From: Symsagittifera roscoffensis
Taxonomy: Eukaryota; Xenacoelomorpha; Acoela; Convolutidae
DNA length: 64,000 nt
Assembly: GCF_963678635.1 (NCBI RefSeq)
Contig: NC_087071.1
Span: forward strand, 33,280,141 to 33,344,140
Reading direction: 5' to 3'
A program made the position numbers and the translations under genes. Below are positions 42,457 through 52,934 of the stretch, piece by piece. The stretch's first letter is position 1. Each line of letters starts with the position of its first letter. The notes below the pieces were generated by a model. It was not told where the DNA came from and did not search any database. It saw only the letters and a list, made by a program, of their open reading frames with translations.

Positions 42457-43607
42457 TTAGCATATGCTCAGATAGTATTTTTTATGTAAGTAAACTTGTA
42501 TGTCAGTCTCTGAAAATATCACATGTACAAGTGCGTACAACTCTCTCGGATGTAGCTTTCCCCTATTAGGATCGTATACTGGTAACGAGAGAGAGGTCAC
42601 TCCTCTCTCAACCAAAAAATCCCTAAGTCGAGTCAAGGCCAATACCAAGCTCTTTGGATCTACGTGTTGCCTATCAGTGGCCTTGGTAACCAGGAAACAC
42701 ATTATTTCCCTGGTATCTGTGATGCAACAGGGGGCAGCGCTATCATCCCTCCCACACTAGGCCTCTGTTTCCACAAAAACTCGATATTTTTATACTCTCT
42801 CTTGAAGTCTGCCGCTAGTGCTGTTTTGAAGCTTACGTCCGCGGTTATCGCTATGGCGCACGTGCGTTCCGTGAGTATGAAATCGCTGTCCGTTATGACG
42901 ATATTGTTCGAATAATGGTTCGGTAGATCAAAATCGGATTCAAAGATTCGTCCAAAAGGTGGTTTTTTAGCATTCTCGCCCTCTGTCTCTAATTCTCCGA
43001 TTTCTCTTGCCGATTTCAATTTTTTTATTATCAGATTTTCGGTGTGGGTGAGTCCTACCCCCACTCCCCGGACAAAAATATCCATCGACGTCCCCGTCGA
43101 TCGCCCAAAGTCTAGGAGATCGAGGTTGGATTGTGGAACACGTAGAGGACCATCTGGGGCGACCCAGTTGGACTCGGTATTGTCATGACTGATGTATTTG
43201 ACGCCGTCTCTATCGACGTCCTGAATCGTCAGGATCGTCTCTTTTGGATCTGTCGGCAGATCATGGAGCCATTCGAGCACGCGCAAGTTTGTTAGTTCCT
43301 GCTCATGAGTCTGTTCCGCTTCTGGTTCGAACTCCACTTCCGGTTCTGATCGATCGTCGATCCAATCTTGATCCATATCGTTCACAAGGTCTATTTCTTC
43401 TAGCATCGCCACTTCGTCCAGTCCCACCAGCGAGTCTATGACATCACTTACTACTATCCTGTCTACAACGAAGTCCTCGCCGTACGGATTGTGCTTCTTC
43501 TGGTTTTTTCCTCTCTTGCTTTGGCGTGTTTCCATAGTGAGAGGAAAGTCAGGCTGTATTCCTTTGTCAATTTCGGTTTTTTCCGGGCAGTCCCAGTCTT
43601 CTTCGGC
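42457..43607 (-). pseudogene. C-terminal extension of ORF1 with macro-like domain, copy C
   Basis: The integrase frame continues behind a TAG (43610-43608; Tyr in copy B) to a TAA at 42704-42702, where a small deletion shifts the frame; the rest of the domain is in the segment 42702-42457. It holds the unassigned acidic part (DFVVDRIV, STGTSMDIFVRG), then the macro-like domain: TCAIAITADVSFKTALAADF, ASQIPGK, CFLVTKATD, LTRLRDFLVE, SLPVYDPNRG and IQVYLHKKYY. All blocks match copy B at about 70 percent identity by eye although the LTRs are far more diverged, so the domain was kept by selection. Macro assignment is by fold pattern only. Confidence 0.6.
43055..43102 (-). other. Candidate central polypurine tract, copy C
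   Basis: On the minus strand GATCGACGGGGACGTCGATGG is followed by TTTTTGTCCGGGGAGTGGGGG. The 3' polypurine tract reads GATCAATAGGGACATTGATGG and then ACTGTCCGGGGAGTA. The two share order and most bases. It lies about 617 bp to the 3' side of the element's midpoint (43695). Confidence 0.5.
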
Positions 43608-44846
43608 CTAAGGTAGAGTTTCATCGTCCACCTCTACTCGCTCGGTCAACTCAAGATCCAGTGGTAGATCGCAATCGTCCACCACCTCATTCCCGTCGTT
43701 CTTGTCGCGAGTACCCCTTTCATTCACTTCACAAGCAGGATCCACTATCAAATAGTCTCCCTCTTGCATGTCCGCTGGGATGCACCAATCCTCTGACGAG
43801 GCATTGTGTGGTTTGATATTCTCGTAATGAGCTGCTCTTCCAGTGCTCAATCGATAAAAACGACCTCCTTGGTGCACCTCTGTTATCTGAAATGGACCAC
43901 GCCATTTCTTTAATAATTTCTTGGTTCCTTTTGGTGGAACCACTTCCTGGAACACCCAGACGTAGTCGCCAACTGAGTAGGCCTTCGCATCGGCTCTCCT
44001 TTTGTCAAACCTCCTTTTTTGTCTAATCTGCGCCTGTTGCGTATTCCTCCTGCATAAGTCATTGAGGTCCTGCTGTCTTCTAATAACATCCCGCACGTAC
44101 GTTTGCGGTGCTGTCCTCTTCCCCTCATATTCAGGGTAGAAAAACGTCAACGGGAGCGCTTTTTCATGACCCGTTAACATCATGTGCGGACTTATTCCCG
44201 TGGTGGAATGCTCCGTGCTGTTGTAAGCACCCATCACTTGCGGCAAGTGCTTGTCCCAGTCATCCATGTAACGCGAGCAATAGACTCTCAGCATGGATAC
44301 CAGTGTGCGATTTTGCCTCTCGACTAGGCCATTCGTTTGCGGGTGATAAGTGGTCGAGTGGGCCTGCGCTACCTGCGACCTTTTCATCAACTCGTTCGTG
44401 AGATCGCCCACGAATGCTTTGCCATTGTCCGATTGGAACGTGATGGGGCAGCCATGCCTCGCTATCCACACATTTATCAAATGATCGCATGTTTCTTCCG
44501 CCGATGCTGTCATGCAGGGTGCTGCCTCCGCATACTTCGTAAAATGGTCGATCATTACCAGCACCTGATTATAGCCCGTTGCTGTCATACAGATTTTCTG
44601 ATGATCAATTTGCACCACTTCGTTGAAACCTGACGACTCGATTGACTGTAGGGGGAACCTCAGTTTCCTGGGATCCTTCGCCTGCTGACATGACAGGCAT
44701 GCTGCGATCCACCTCTCACAAGCCTTCTTCAATCCCGGCCATTCGAATCGTTTCTGTATCCTGTTATACACTTTGTCCACGCCTTGATGGCCGATCTGAT
44801 CATGTGAGCGAAAGAGCAATTCGGTCTGGTACAACTGTGGTAACAC
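43608..44846 (-). pseudogene. Integrase, copy C
   Basis: 412 open codons. HHCC zinc domain (HDQIGH at residues 15-20, CLSC at 50-53), catalytic triad D81 (QIDHQ), D140 (SDNG) and E176 (GLVERQNR), TYHPQTNG in between, and the C-terminal GPF module (WRGPFQITEV, residues 315-324). All catalytic residues are present. The N-terminal part lies in another frame (45385-44897), so a frameshift between 44897 and 44846 breaks it. Behind the GPF module is an acidic tail (VNERGTRDKNDGNEV) up to a TAG in place of Tyr. Confidence 0.93.
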
Positions 44847-44896
44847 TATTGAATTGTATTTATAGAGGACCTTGTCCTCCTCTTTCCGTTTGCAGG

Positions 44897-45385
44897 CTAC
44901 GATTCCGTCCTTGTTAGGTACAACAAGTCGTTTCGCTTCAGGTAGAATTGCTTCAGGATTTTGTAGCTGTCTTCTTCCAAATCTCCCTTGTCAGGTGCTC
45001 CATTCTCGATCCATCTCCTCAGACTGCTCGTCATTCTATCATTTCGTTGAGCCCTTAGGAGATCCGACAGCCTGTACCTGGCTTTCAAATACGTCTTCAC
45101 CACGTTCATTTGCCCACTCATTATCTCCGGAGCATGAGCATCGTCCATCAACTTGAAACACCATATCTTTTTCAAAGGCGTCGCTTCCTGCACAGATGGT
45201 TCCAGATTGGTACGGACGACCGTACCATGTGGCAGCAATCTGGTTGGGCGTTTCGAAACTGCTATCAGCTCGAGCTCGTCTGCGGCATTATCTACCACAA
45301 TGTCCTCTTCATCTGAGGTGTATCTGTCCCTGTCTGGATCCTGATGTGTTTCTCGGTCCAGCCCACGCTGCTTCCAGTCTACCAA
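44897..45385 (-). pseudogene. Linker before integrase, copy C
   Basis: 162 codons in a third frame, matching copy B 15270-15720: QDPDRDRYTSDEEDIVVDNA, IAVSKRP, KTYLKARYRLSDLLRAQRND and EEDSYKIL. It probably forms the N-terminal extension of the integrase. It begins at a TTG codon right at the end of the RT frame, so expression here would need a frameshift. In copy B it is in frame with the RT, so this is a mutation. Confidence 0.7.
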
Positions 45386-47616
45386 TAAGGAGTGGATTGC
45401 GATCTCTGATATATCGGAATTGGAAGTTGTTCCAGACGTGTTTCCCAGGACTGGGGTCCCGAGTCAACACTTGAGTCGACTGATTCTCCAACATCATACT
45501 CCAAGTTGTCTGAGATGTTTCTCGACTCCCCGGACAAAACTCTGTCCATCGGTCGCTTTGAAAGCGACTCCCCGGACAAAATTCTGCCCCTAGGTGGTCT
45601 AGTCAACCTCTCCCTGGACAAGTCATCCTGCACGGGCTCAAAGGTGTCCGACTCCTCAGACGAGTCGTCCTTGACTGGCTCGAAGGTATCAGACTCCCCG
45701 GACATTGCCTCGTCCACGGACGAACAATCTGGGCTCGGCTCGTATTCCTCTTTTGCATCCGTGAAGTGCACTCTCCTCGTGAAGCTAGATTTCGACCTGA
45801 TCCTGACTTCCTCAGTAGTTTGGTTCTGATTCAGTGTTCCATATTCAGTGAACGAAGTTCTCAACAAGACCTCCTTCGGCATCGAGCTCACCAGCTGGTT
45901 GACAATCGACCTGCAATCTCGTTCAACGCCTCGGCTGCGAATGGACACTGGCCTCTTCTCTGTTCTCTCGGTGACAGTCAACCGCTGCGTGGTCTCCATC
46001 CATTCACGATCATGCCTATCCACTTCCCTGTCCAACAAGTCACGGAGTTTTCCCATGACGTCCGGCGCCATGTTCACCGTCCTGTTCAATAGAGCCATGC
46101 TGTTTATACCCAGCCTGGTTAGTTCTTGCTGTACCAAGTTGGATCGGACTAGCAGATCCAACGGAACGGGCTCGCCTCTGGCTAAAAGCTTTATCTCCGC
46201 GGCCGTCTCCACTGGAAGGTCAGGGTGTCCAGGTATAGGATGTCCTGACTTGTCTAACCACCTAGTAAGTGGCAGCTTGTCGTAGGTTTCTTTCTCCAGA
46301 AAGGAAAACCCGTCTTTGATCTCTGATTGGTTAGCCTGTCTCTCCTCGAGGCGCTCATAAAATTCTGTCTTTTTACTGAGGCTATCTGCGTTCTGGTGCT
46401 TGTCACGAGTACGGTGCTCTATGATCATGTGGTATCCATCCAGGCGCACGATCCAACGACCAATGTAGCTTTGGTCCATCGAATAGGTTTTCAGCCAGGC
46501 GAGGGCTCGATTATCCACACGTAACTTGAAGGGAGCACTCCCCAAGTAGGCCCTGTATTTTTCCACGAAAGTGATCACCGCAAACATCTCCGCTTTTGGT
46601 GCGCCGTACTTCATTTCAGTATCACTCAGGACTTTACTCCCGTAGGCTATCGGACGAAGAACCGTTCTCCCGTTCCACTCCTGCTCCTGGTGAAGTATGC
46701 CCGATATCGCAACCACTGATGCATCCGTGTCCAGCACGAACATCCCCTTCTCTGTTGGCATGCCGAGGACCGGTGCCTCGCAAAGTTCACGTTTGATGTT
46801 TTCAAATGAAACTTGTGCCTCATCAGTCCAGGTGAACTTTTTGCCCTTGTTTCTCATCAACCTCTGCATGGGGTATATTTTGTCAGCATACCCCTTGATG
46901 AACTCTCGATAATAATTTGCAAATCCCAGAAAACTCATCAACTGTGTATCTGTTTTAGGTGCCTTCCAGGTCAGCACCGCTTCAACCGCTTCGGGATCTG
47001 GTCTCACTCCATGTTTGTCAACCAGGCGGCCCAGATACTTTATGGAATCCCTGAGGATTTCACACTTAGAGGGTTTGCATTTCAGACCCGCCTGCTTCAT
47101 GCAAGACAACACCTCCTCCAACCTCTCTATGAGGTCTTCTAAGGTTGGTAATGCAATCACGACATCATCGACATAACACATGATGAGATTCCCGTATTTC
47201 TTAGTGACGCTCGTGAGTGCCTGGGCCATCAGTCGCTGGAATGTGGCCGTTGCGTTGCACAATCCGAATGGCATCCTCTTCCACTGGAACAGTCCCAGCT
47301 CACACGCGAAGCCTGTTTTCTCTCGATCTTGCTTTCTGAGTGGCACTTGCCAGAATGCAGAGCCCAAATCCAACGTCGTGAAGAACTTCGCGTCTCCCAG
47401 CTTGGATACGCTCTCATCGATGCGGGGAATCGGGTATGCGTCCTTTATAGTCACTGCGTTCAGATAACGGAAATCACAACAAAATCTGAGTTGTCCCCCT
47501 TTCTTTTTCGCCATGACCACGCCACAAGCCCATGGGATCTTCGACGGCTCGATCATGTCGTACTCCATTAACATCTCGATTTCCTTCCTACACGCTTCTG
47601 ACTTGTTTGGGGTCAT
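45379..47616 (-). CDS. Reverse transcriptase-RNase H and LSGES linker, copy C
   Basis: 745 intact codons of a Ty3-type RT. Residues 45-56 FCCDFRYLNAVT, 81-92 TLDLGSAFWQVP (Asp83), 148-151 YVDD (both Asp), then the thumb/connection. RNase H shows DTDAS (296-300), KAEMFAV (341-347), RVDNRAL (366-372) and HQNADSLS (407-414). The C-terminal 330 residues are a linker with LSGES/MSGES repeats at about 625-705 and an acidic, Ser-rich make-up. It is in frame with the gag-protease segment upstream and separated from it only by stops at 47994-47992 (TAG) and 47691-47689 (TAA), both sense in copy B. The codon at 47616 is a Met inside the polyprotein, not a true start. Confidence 0.92.
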   Translation of the reverse strand: MTPNKSEACRKEIEMLMEYDMIEPSKIPWACGVVMAKKKGGQLRFCCDFRYLNAVTIKDAYPIPRIDESVSKLGDAKFFTTLDLGSAFWQVPLRKQDREKTGFACELGLFQWKRMPFGLCNATATFQRLMAQALTSVTKKYGNLIMCYVDDVVIALPTLEDLIERLEEVLSCMKQAGLKCKPSKCEILRDSIKYLGRLVDKHGVRPDPEAVEAVLTWKAPKTDTQLMSFLGFANYYREFIKGYADKIYPMQRLMRNKGKKFTWTDEAQVSFENIKRELCEAPVLGMPTEKGMFVLDTDASVVAISGILHQEQEWNGRTVLRPIAYGSKVLSDTEMKYGAPKAEMFAVITFVEKYRAYLGSAPFKLRVDNRALAWLKTYSMDQSYIGRWIVRLDGYHMIIEHRTRDKHQNADSLSKKTEFYERLEERQANQSEIKDGFSFLEKETYDKLPLTRWLDKSGHPIPGHPDLPVETAAEIKLLARGEPVPLDLLVRSNLVQQELTRLGINSMALLNRTVNMAPDVMGKLRDLLDREVDRHDREWMETTQRLTVTERTEKRPVSIRSRGVERDCRSIVNQLVSSMPKEVLLRTSFTEYGTLNQNQTTEEVRIRSKSSFTRRVHFTDAKEEYEPSPDCSSVDEAMSGESDTFEPVKDDSSEESDTFEPVQDDLSRERLTRPPRGRILSGESLSKRPMDRVLSGESRNISDNLEYDVGESVDSSVDSGPQSWETRLEQLPIPIYQRSQSTPYW

Positions 47617-47991
47617 TCTTCTCGCCCCTTCCCTATGAGGTACCGAGCCCTCTTCTATCTCAATCTCGTGCTCTACAAAAAAATTGCATTAACCTATGTC
47701 AGCCTTATGTTTCGAAAAAACGTCTGCGTTCCGATTTAGCACCGCCCTGAGCGAATCTAGTTCCTTGTCTGATATTTTACCCTTCAGATGTTCTATTTCA
47801 GGTAGGACAGGTTTATTCACTGCTAACTCTGCCTCCGTCGGTCTCTCAGGGAAGTTGGAACAACTAGACAGCCCATCATCTGTTTCCGACTTCATTGAAA
47901 ACAATTTCCTACAAGATTTCAATTCATTCACTCTTTTCATTATACATTCTTGGTTCGCATGCAATGGACATTTAGTTACATCAAACTTTTT
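47617..47991 (-). pseudogene. Protease to RT junction, copy C
   Basis: The frame runs from the TAG at 47994-47992 to the TAA at 47691-47689 and on to the RT segment. It is conserved with copy B (KLFSMKSETDDGLSSCSNFPERP, RNADVFSKHKADIG, VEHEIE). The LNRNADVFSKHKADIG-like stretch and PHREGARR are the typical lead-in of Ty3 RTs. Confidence 0.8.
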
Positions 47992-50697
47992 CTAGTTCTC
48001 CACACTCTGAAAGTCTGTGTTCAGAGGCAAAGCGTAGCCAAGTTTCTTTCCCCTCTGTATTGTCACTGTTGTTGCTTCTGTGTTCAATAACACACTCACA
48101 CACAGTCCGCTCTGAGTGAGTGAGAAGCTTCTTCCTAAAATAGCCGAGCTTTTACTGTTCGGATTTGGTACCAGACACACCTGTCTATCATTGCTGAGTT
48201 CATTCAGGTTCCTCATCCTAAACGTCGCTACTACGGCTTGGTTTGGTTTTAATCTAACTTTTCGATCCAGAAAAATCGGCACCTTGGCCTGATTAATTAA
48301 GATCTTATTAAGGGGTCTTTTTTTATACTTTCTCTCAGGATCCTTGATCCTAATCAATCCGTCATTGAGATCGATCGTGACGTCAAAGTTGCGAACGAAA
48401 TCCCTTCCTAAGATGAACTGGTCGGATTGGTCCAAATTCTCTACTACTAGGAAGCTCATCCAAAGATGTCTTCCTCCGAGCTGCAGTGAAATGATCTGGG
48501 TTCGTCCGGTGACATAGATCGCTCCCTGATTTGCAGCTGCCAACCTGATGTTTGTCGGTATGAGATCCGACCTTTCGAAACCCATGTCAGTCCAAGTTTT
48601 GACTGGCATGACACTAACCACTGCTCCCGTGTCTAGCAGTCCCTTTACTGAAAGTTGTCTGCCTTGCACGTCCAGAACGTGTGCGGCCAGATCGGCCTCA
48701 CAACCAATATGCGCCGCATCTTGTTCGAGCATCGCGTTGTGTCCGATTCGTATAACCTTCAGCTCCTCTTGACCAATGTATATCCGGCCAATCTGATCGT
48801 TCGCATCAGTTATGTGAGCTTTCGTGTAGATATTGATGCCATCCACTTTCATCAGGATCGGGTAAGGGCCATGGACATCGATATAATGTCCGTCCACTTT
48901 CATCAGTCTCGGACCTCCCGTTGTGAGCAGCGCTCGCACTGCCCTGGACTCCAGTTTGGGATCCTTCTCCTTCAGGTAGTCGGCATAGATGTCCAGGTGG
49001 ACTAGTGTAATCTCGGATGGTTCACTCAAGTTCTTGACCACCTGGTGCCCTGCGACTGAGATGATGGACATTATTTTGGTCCCCGCCTTCGTCATGCCGA
49101 AAGTCTTACCAGATATAACGTTCAGTTTTAGTCCCTGTTTCTTGGGTTCCTCTTTGTCTTCTGTTTTTGTCGTTTTACCCAGGACATTAAAACTTTCCCG
49201 AAGATCTGTGCTCTCCAGCTCCGACCTTACCCATTGCTCCACTTCTTTCGTGGCTAGGTCCTGTTTGACATTCTGCAGCGCTGTCCTTGCCGCCAGGCCG
49301 TAATCCACCTTGAGTGGGCTAGACGACTCTGCTTCGAGGTTCGAGGCTACCACCTCGTCAGGCCATGTCATAACCTTTTTGGTCGTGAAGGTGCTCTCCT
49401 TTCTCCGAGATTCAGCCTCGTTCATCAGACGTGCTCGACTGGCCTTGACACCCGAAAGCGCCTCTTCGTGGCGGGGATGTTTCGCGTCCGCTACTGCGTC
49501 CCAAAATTGAGTACAATCCGACTTGAAGTGTCCCTCCAAATTACAGAAGAAACACCTCGGACCATATTTCATGATGAGCCCTCTGACGTACTCTTCATGA
49601 TCCTCGTCGGTCGCGTCGGCGTCCTCGAGAAAAAAGCATATGGCCTTCATGTTCTGTTTGTATGCAGAACACGCAGAAACGTGATGGTCCATCGAACCAC
49701 AATTCGCACACGACCTCCTCTTATCCATGTCATCGCGAGGCTTGTACCAACTGGAATTCGCACCAGTGTTTGTCCCGCTATAGTTGCCATAATTGCTGTA
49801 ACGGTTTTGCGCCCTCGGTTTTATGAGTAAATACTCGCGTGACTTCATACGCAAGTCGTCAGGCGTGGGTACCTGGTCAAGCGACAGGGTGAAGTGAGTG
49901 GCCAACATCGTCTTCAACTCCTCACTCCTTACTCCATCCATAAACTTCGAAGCAATCGCCAAGTTTCGCTCGGATATTCTCTCATCCGGGTTGCTTCTCC
50001 TCCTGAGCAATTCAAGGTCGTCCAAGAATTTATCTATTGATTCTTCATCTCTTTGACGCCTCTTCTCGAACTTCACCATAGCCTGGTGCCCTTGTACTCC
50101 AGAGCCGAAACGATTCAGCAGGATGTCGAATATCTTGCGAGCGCTGTCTCTCTCATTGGCTCTTTTCGCCATTACACAACTTAATGCAGTACCCTCCAGG
50201 TTGCTCGTCAGCGCGCTGCACTCTTGTTTCTTGGAGAGATTCTCTTCCTCAAAGTGTAACTTCATCACCTCTATCCAAGTATCAATGCAGCCGTCTGACT
50301 CGTCTTTATATGACTTCGGCTTTTTCAGTGTCCTCCTTGACCTCTCTCCTCTCTCTGTTGACTTCGAGAGCTTGGTGATGAATGTTTCGAGAGATCTGTT
50401 CAGAGGCTCAAACATCGAGGCATACATCGTTGTGTCCTGTGAGACTGTAGTCAGATCTGGTACTGAACTGACTTGTGGCACGGTTGGCAACCTTGTCTCC
50501 GGGGTGGCATCTGCCTCCGGCGGGACTGGATTCGTCCAGCCAGGCCTCTGCGGGGCTGCCCTTGGCCGCTCCTCTGCGGGGCTGCCCTTGGTTCTTAGTT
50601 CGTTCTCGAGCCTTGCTGGGCTCTGGCATTGCCGCCCGTACCCTCTCCAACATTCGCATGGCGTGAACGCTCCCTTGGGTTGGAATGTTTCTGCCAA
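47992..50697 (-). pseudogene. gag capsid, zinc knuckles and protease, copy C
   Basis: 901 open codons. Residues about 125-295 are a retrotransposon gag-type capsid (DTWIEVMKLHFEEENL, IDKFLDDLELLRRR). Two CCHC knuckles follow: C330-C333-H338-C343 and C382-C385-H390-C395. Retropepsin: LLDTGAVVSVMP with DTG at 689-691 and FILGRDF at 761-767. The frame opens right after a TAG and starts on a TTG, and it overlaps the gag N-terminal frame by about 100 bases in the -1 frame. Copy B has both parts in one frame and I see no slippery heptamer in the overlap, so this is probably a mutation and not programmed frameshifting. Confidence 0.9.
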
Positions 50698-51938
50698 CTA
50701 CTCCCATTCAGGATCGCGTCAAGCTTCCGCATCATTAAGTCAGACTTTGCATCTAACCTCTTCTCCAGGCTGGTCATTGTGTGGGCGTAGGTACTATCAT
50801 GATCGTTCAACAATCGTTCGATCTCTCTGGTCATCCTAGCCTCTCTTTCGTATGACTCCTTGTTTGCCTGTGCCAGGCTCTCCGCCAGGCATTGATCGGT
50901 GTTGCGAATCAACTGGGCTTGATCAACCCTCGCCTGCGACTTCACGTGCGTTAGTTCATCTCTCAGATTCTCTTGACCCTTGTGAGCTCTCTCATCAACT
51001 TGATCTATTCTTTTAGTCATGTCCCGTCTCAGTTCATCCAGACCATTCATTACGCCGGCGAACATGTCACTTATGTCGCCAGTGGCCCCAAATGACGGGG
51101 TTAGTCCCAGAGTAGATGAGGTCAACTGCGGCTGCAGCCTGGTGCTTGACGACGCACCGCCTTTTTGCTTGCTCATGGACGTCATTAATCTGTCGAAGGT
51201 TGATGACGCTCCCATCGTTATCCCATCTGACATGGGCCTGGTCGGCGAGGCTGATAACGCCTTCCCGTTCTTATCGTTCCTTGGGCACGGTGTGAAATTC
51301 ACATCCGGATGGGATGTCTCCGGGTAGTCATAACTGGAAGTTAAACCTACAGTTGGTAGTGACGCCATGCGCTCGTCGTACAATGACTTCCAACTCTTCT
51401 TGGCCTTCGAACCCGGTTGTTCTTCACTCGGGCTTATACTCGACATCATTGCATTGTTGCTCTGCTTGGCCAGGGATGAGTGGGTACTAGCCGAATGTGA
51501 GTATTCTCCCCTCCACCTGTGACTCTTGGTCTCCGATTTGGACATTCCCTTGAATAAGACTTCCTCTCGCGGCTCGACCTCGGAACGCTCCGAGGTCTCC
51601 TCCATCCTCTCGACTTCCTCCCGCTCGAGGTCCTCGCTCGGCTCAAAGTCGGGTCGAATGAGCGTCTGTTCTTCCTCGTCAAAGGGGTCCACAAGCGTTT
51701 CGCTCGCGGTTCCGGTTTCGGCGCTCCGCCTTTGATCGCCGTCGAGGTTTTTCTCGCTCCTCAATCTCATTTCGCTCACTGAAAGATCAGGTTGACCTTT
51801 AATCGATTCGTTTTCGGCAAACACGTCGGAGGCGCTGCTAAACGAGGACTGGCTACGCCTAGTTTTAAATTTTCGCGTGCTGCCCCTACTCAGCCTGGGG
51901 ATCTTAGTAGTCGATCCTAACGAGTCCCTGCGCTGCAT
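50595..51938 (-). CDS. ORF1 start: gag N-terminal region, copy C
   Basis: ATG at 51938 opens 447 codons. The N-terminus is basic and Ser-rich (TTKIPRLSRGSTRKFKTRR), residues 60-200 are acidic and probably disordered, and about 280-420 form a long coiled coil (GLDELRRDMTKRIDQVDER, MTREIERLLNDHD) that fits a multimerisation region. The start position agrees with copy B (RIPKRG near its start). The capsid follows in another frame. No enzyme motif. Confidence 0.75.
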   Translation of the reverse strand: MQRRDSLGSTTKIPRLSRGSTRKFKTRRSQSSFSSASDVFAENESIKGQPDLSVSEMRLRSEKNLDGDQRRSAETGTASETLVDPFDEEEQTLIRPDFEPSEDLEREEVERMEETSERSEVEPREEVLFKGMSKSETKSHRWRGEYSHSASTHSSLAKQSNNAMMSSISPSEEQPGSKAKKSWKSLYDERMASLPTVGLTSSYDYPETSHPDVNFTPCPRNDKNGKALSASPTRPMSDGITMGASSTFDRLMTSMSKQKGGASSSTRLQPQLTSSTLGLTPSFGATGDISDMFAGVMNGLDELRRDMTKRIDQVDERAHKGQENLRDELTHVKSQARVDQAQLIRNTDQCLAESLAQANKESYEREARMTREIERLLNDHDSTYAHTMTSLEKRLDAKSDLMMRKLDAILNGSSWQKHSNPRERSRHANVGEGTGGNARAQQGSRTN

Positions 51939-52422
51939 GCTTTGTTACAAAAACAATTTTCGTATGATTTAATGGCGACGCACACGTACCGCAAACAAAT
52001 TCAAGTTAAATTACTTAACGCTGCCTCCTCGATCTCGTAAGTATCAAGAGTGTCTCTTAGATTTCTCAATGACAATATTAGTGGCTCCGTTAGAGTTACA
52101 CACACACAGGGCTTACTCAGTATTGATATAATGCTAGCTCAACCCTGTCGTATATTATAACAGTATCACAGAATTTTCACAAGATATAATCAACACACCA
52201 AACACAATAGATAATCAGATAAGAATATCCTACAGGTGACAGCGACCCTTTTGTCAGTATTAATTTATCGCCACACAATTTATCAAGTCACTGCTTTGTT
52301 AAAATTAAACAATCTTTGATAAAAGCAGTGATGACTCAGAAACAGATCAATAAAACTTAGTCTTAAAGAAAAAGACTTCCCTCAATCGGAACGATCCGAA
52401 AGAACAAAGCCCAGGACACAGT

Positions 52423-52709
52423 CTTCTCAAGTGGGCGTGTATTTGCTGAATACACCCACCGAGGTCTTCTTTTAGGTGCCCTGCGATTGCCCGAGCTGTC
52501 CTATTAAATGGCTCAAGGCAACCTCTGATCGAAAATATTCAAAGTCTATGAAAAAGCTCTCCCACACCCGGACTGCTCCAAGTGCACGAGAGTAGGGAAC
52601 AACTTTTCTTCTCAAGTGAGTGTGTATTTGCCTAATACACTCACCGAGGTATTCCTTTATTCGTTCCCGGATTGCCCGAACTTTCCTATTAAGTAGCTCA
52701 GGGCAACCA
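52423..52709 (-). ncRNA. Tandemly repeated leader hairpin module, copy C
   Basis: Two units with an offset of 185-186 bp each contain a TGCCC...GGGCA-type stem (52488-52520; 52673-52705) and a second stem on CACCCAC/GTGGGCG (52431-52460) or CACTCAC/GTGAGTG (52616-52644). Between units the second stem changes on both strands together (G-C to A-T), so pairing is kept. Copy B has one unit at 8033-8125. The role could be packaging, dimerisation or translation. Confidence 0.55.
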
Positions 52710-52934
52710 CACAACCAAAATCACAATAAAAAAAATTTTGTTCGGGCAATTCTGATACACCCGATCTAGAATCCAAAGTTGATCACAAATTTCCGGGTCA
52801 AGATGGACTCTTATGATCCTAATAAGCGCGCCTAATATCCTAATATGATTTAAATTAAATGGATATTTTCCTTTTCCCAAATTGCCACAGAAGATTTCCT
52901 CAAGTTTCTAACTTTGGGTTGTTTAGAAGGTTTA

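Noticed and set aside
47992-47994. TAG between protease and RT as a readthrough stop
   Set aside because: The codon is sense in copy B and a second stop (47689) lies shortly behind, so it looks like decay, not regulated readthrough.
50595-50697. Programmed -1 frameshift between gag N-terminus and capsid in copy C
   Set aside because: The overlap is in the -1 frame, but there is no slippery heptamer, and copy B has both parts in one frame. A plain mutation explains it better.
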